Shown here: one piece after another, positions 7,162-8,018 of the stretch
Layout of the letters: the number at the start of each line of letters is the position of its first letter
Numbering within the stretch: position 1 is the first letter of the stretch
Origin: Chitinophagales bacterium
Lineage (GTDB): Bacteria; Bacteroidota; Bacteroidia; Chitinophagales; CAIODY01
Direction: 5' to 3'
Assembly: GCA_023251415.1 (NCBI GenBank)
Contig: JAHEYX010000134.1
Location: forward strand, 1 to 8,018
DNA length: 8,018 bases
The notes under the pieces: generated by a model
What the model was told of the DNA's origin: nothing
Databases searched by the model: none
The model's input: only the letters and a program-made list of their open reading frames with translations
Translations under genes and position numbers: made by a program

Positions 7162-8018
7162 TTAACGTAATAAGGTTACATCACCTTTCAGATTTATCAC
7201 TCTTCCTCCACCACATTCGGCAACAACATTGTAAATGTAGGTTCCCATTTCCTGATCTGTTCCTCTGAATCTGCCATCCCATCCTTTACTGTTTTTATCG
7301 TTGGTTGCGAATACCAATTGTCCCCAACGATTATAAATTTCCATACGAACCAGTCGATAAAAATCACCCGGATTTAATATATGGAAGGTCTGATCTTCTA
7401 CTACATTACTACCAGGAGCAAAGGCATTCGGCAAGCGTAATGCGTCACACTCTCTAATAGTTATATGTACGGTGTCTTTATCTTGGCAACCAAAAGCAGA
7501 ATTGTAATAGGTTAAGATATAATCCATATCAACCGGAGGCGTTGCATTAGGATCAACAATATGAATATCGTCAATAGTTGATGCAGGCGACCATAGGTAG
7601 GCATTGCCACCCATACTTGCACTTCCATCTAAGTGAGCACTATTTCCAACAAAAATTGTTTGATCAGGACCGGCATCAGCAATCGGAAGGATATGACCGG
7701 TTATGTGATGTGAAGCAGAGTCTGTACAACCATTCGCATCAGTAACATAAACAAATACATCTGTTCCTCCGGTTACATATATCGAATCATTCGTAGAACC
7801 TGTGCTCCATGAATAACTTACATAACTTGGGAAGACAGTCAAATATACACTTTGGTCAACACATAAGTCAAAAGGACCTACAATTGTTGGATTAGGTAAT
7901 GGATTAACATCAACAGTTCCAACAAAAGGAACACTATTACAACAATCTTGAGTTACGACAAGGGATGCAATATAATGTTGTTGAATAGCTGTTGTATTGT
8001 TATATTTCACGTTAAATG
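7162..8018 (-). CDS. Secreted PKD/Ig-repeat protein with type B T9SS (gliding motility-associated) sorting domain, 5'-truncated by window edge
   Basis: The frame stays open through the right edge: before the GTG at 8010-8008 come in-frame Asn and Phe codons and no stop. The true start therefore lies outside the window, and the GTG is an internal valine codon. Counting from it, 282 residues are visible. There is the tail of one PKD/Ig-like repeat (to about 37, with a CC pair at 23-24), a second at about 38-108 (SYSWSTGSTNDSIYVT, DANGCTD), and a PKD-like repeat at about 109-186 (ADAGPDQTI, HLDGSAS, YLWSP, with Cys175 near its end). Residues about 191-282 are the type B sorting domain: LPNAFAPGSN, MEIYNRWGQLVF, WDGRFRG, GTYIY and the terminal KGDVTLLR. 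This domain directs export by the type IX system in Bacteroidota, usually for very large adhesins or enzymes. The visible repeats suggest a surface or matrix role; any catalytic or binding domain would lie in the missing N-terminal part. A strong terminator follows, so it is not co-transcribed with the Calx-beta gene. Confidence 0.93.
   Translation of the reverse strand, partial: FNVKYNNTTAIQQHYIASLVVTQDCCNSVPFVGTVDVNPLPNPTIVGPFDLCVDQSVYLTVFPSYVSYSWSTGSTNDSIYVTGGTDVFVYVTDANGCTDSASHHITGHILPIADAGPDQTIFVGNSAHLDGSASMGGNAYLWSPASTIDDIHIVDPNATPPVDMDYILTYYNSAFGCQDKDTVHITIRECDALRLPNAFAPGSNVVEDQTFHILNPGDFYRLVRMEIYNRWGQLVFATNDKNSKGWDGRFRGTDQEMGTYIYNVVAECGGGRVINLKGDVTLLR

Noticed and set aside
8008..8010. 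GTG as the start codon of the type B T9SS protein
   Set aside because: The frame is open upstream of it to the window edge and the protein begins in mid-repeat without a signal peptide, so the GTG is an internal valine.

Overview
The window looks like chromosome of a low-GC member of the phylum Bacteroidota with a type IX secretion system (T9SS). Three things support this: two adjacent proteins end in the two classical T9SS sorting domains (type A 'Por secretion tail' and type B 'gliding motility-associated'), there are TAnnTTTG -7 promoter boxes, and strong Shine-Dalgarno sequences are absent. I cannot fix a genus; the architecture suits free-living, gliding or environmental lineages better than gut Bacteroides. 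No component of the T9SS itself is in the window.

All genes lie on the minus strand, so transcription runs from high to low coordinates. From upstream to downstream they are: (1) 7162-8018, the C-terminal part of a large secreted protein with PKD/Ig-like repeats and a type B T9SS sorting domain, cut by the right edge; (2) 3347-7057, a complete 1236-residue secreted protein with signal peptide, lamin-tail domain, eight Calx-beta-like repeats and a type A T9SS sorting domain; (3) 1559-3190, a membrane-anchored S41 carboxy-terminal processing protease with a PDZ domain and an intact Ser-Lys-Gln catalytic set; (4) 213-1448, metK, S-adenosylmethionine synthetase; (5) 1-125, the first 41 codons of a signal-peptide-bearing protein that runs off the left edge.

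Three clear intrinsic terminators (after genes 1, 2 and 4) and two good -7 boxes (before metK and the protease) suggest that the genes are mostly separate transcription units that share an orientation. The protease and metK have no recognisable hairpin between them, so read-through is possible there. metK and the protease are housekeeping; the other three encode exported proteins. I see no mobile element, CRISPR array, RNA gene or riboswitch, and no gene-free stretch longer than about 160 bases.

The most unusual signal is inside the Calx-beta protein. Repeats 1-3 and 4-6 match each other in order, with a period of 358 residues (1074 bases) that is exact over the best-conserved part. This implies duplication of a three-domain block, and each copy carries a cysteine pair 67 residues apart across the repeat 2/3 or 5/6 boundary. 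I found no convincing new multi-gene system.
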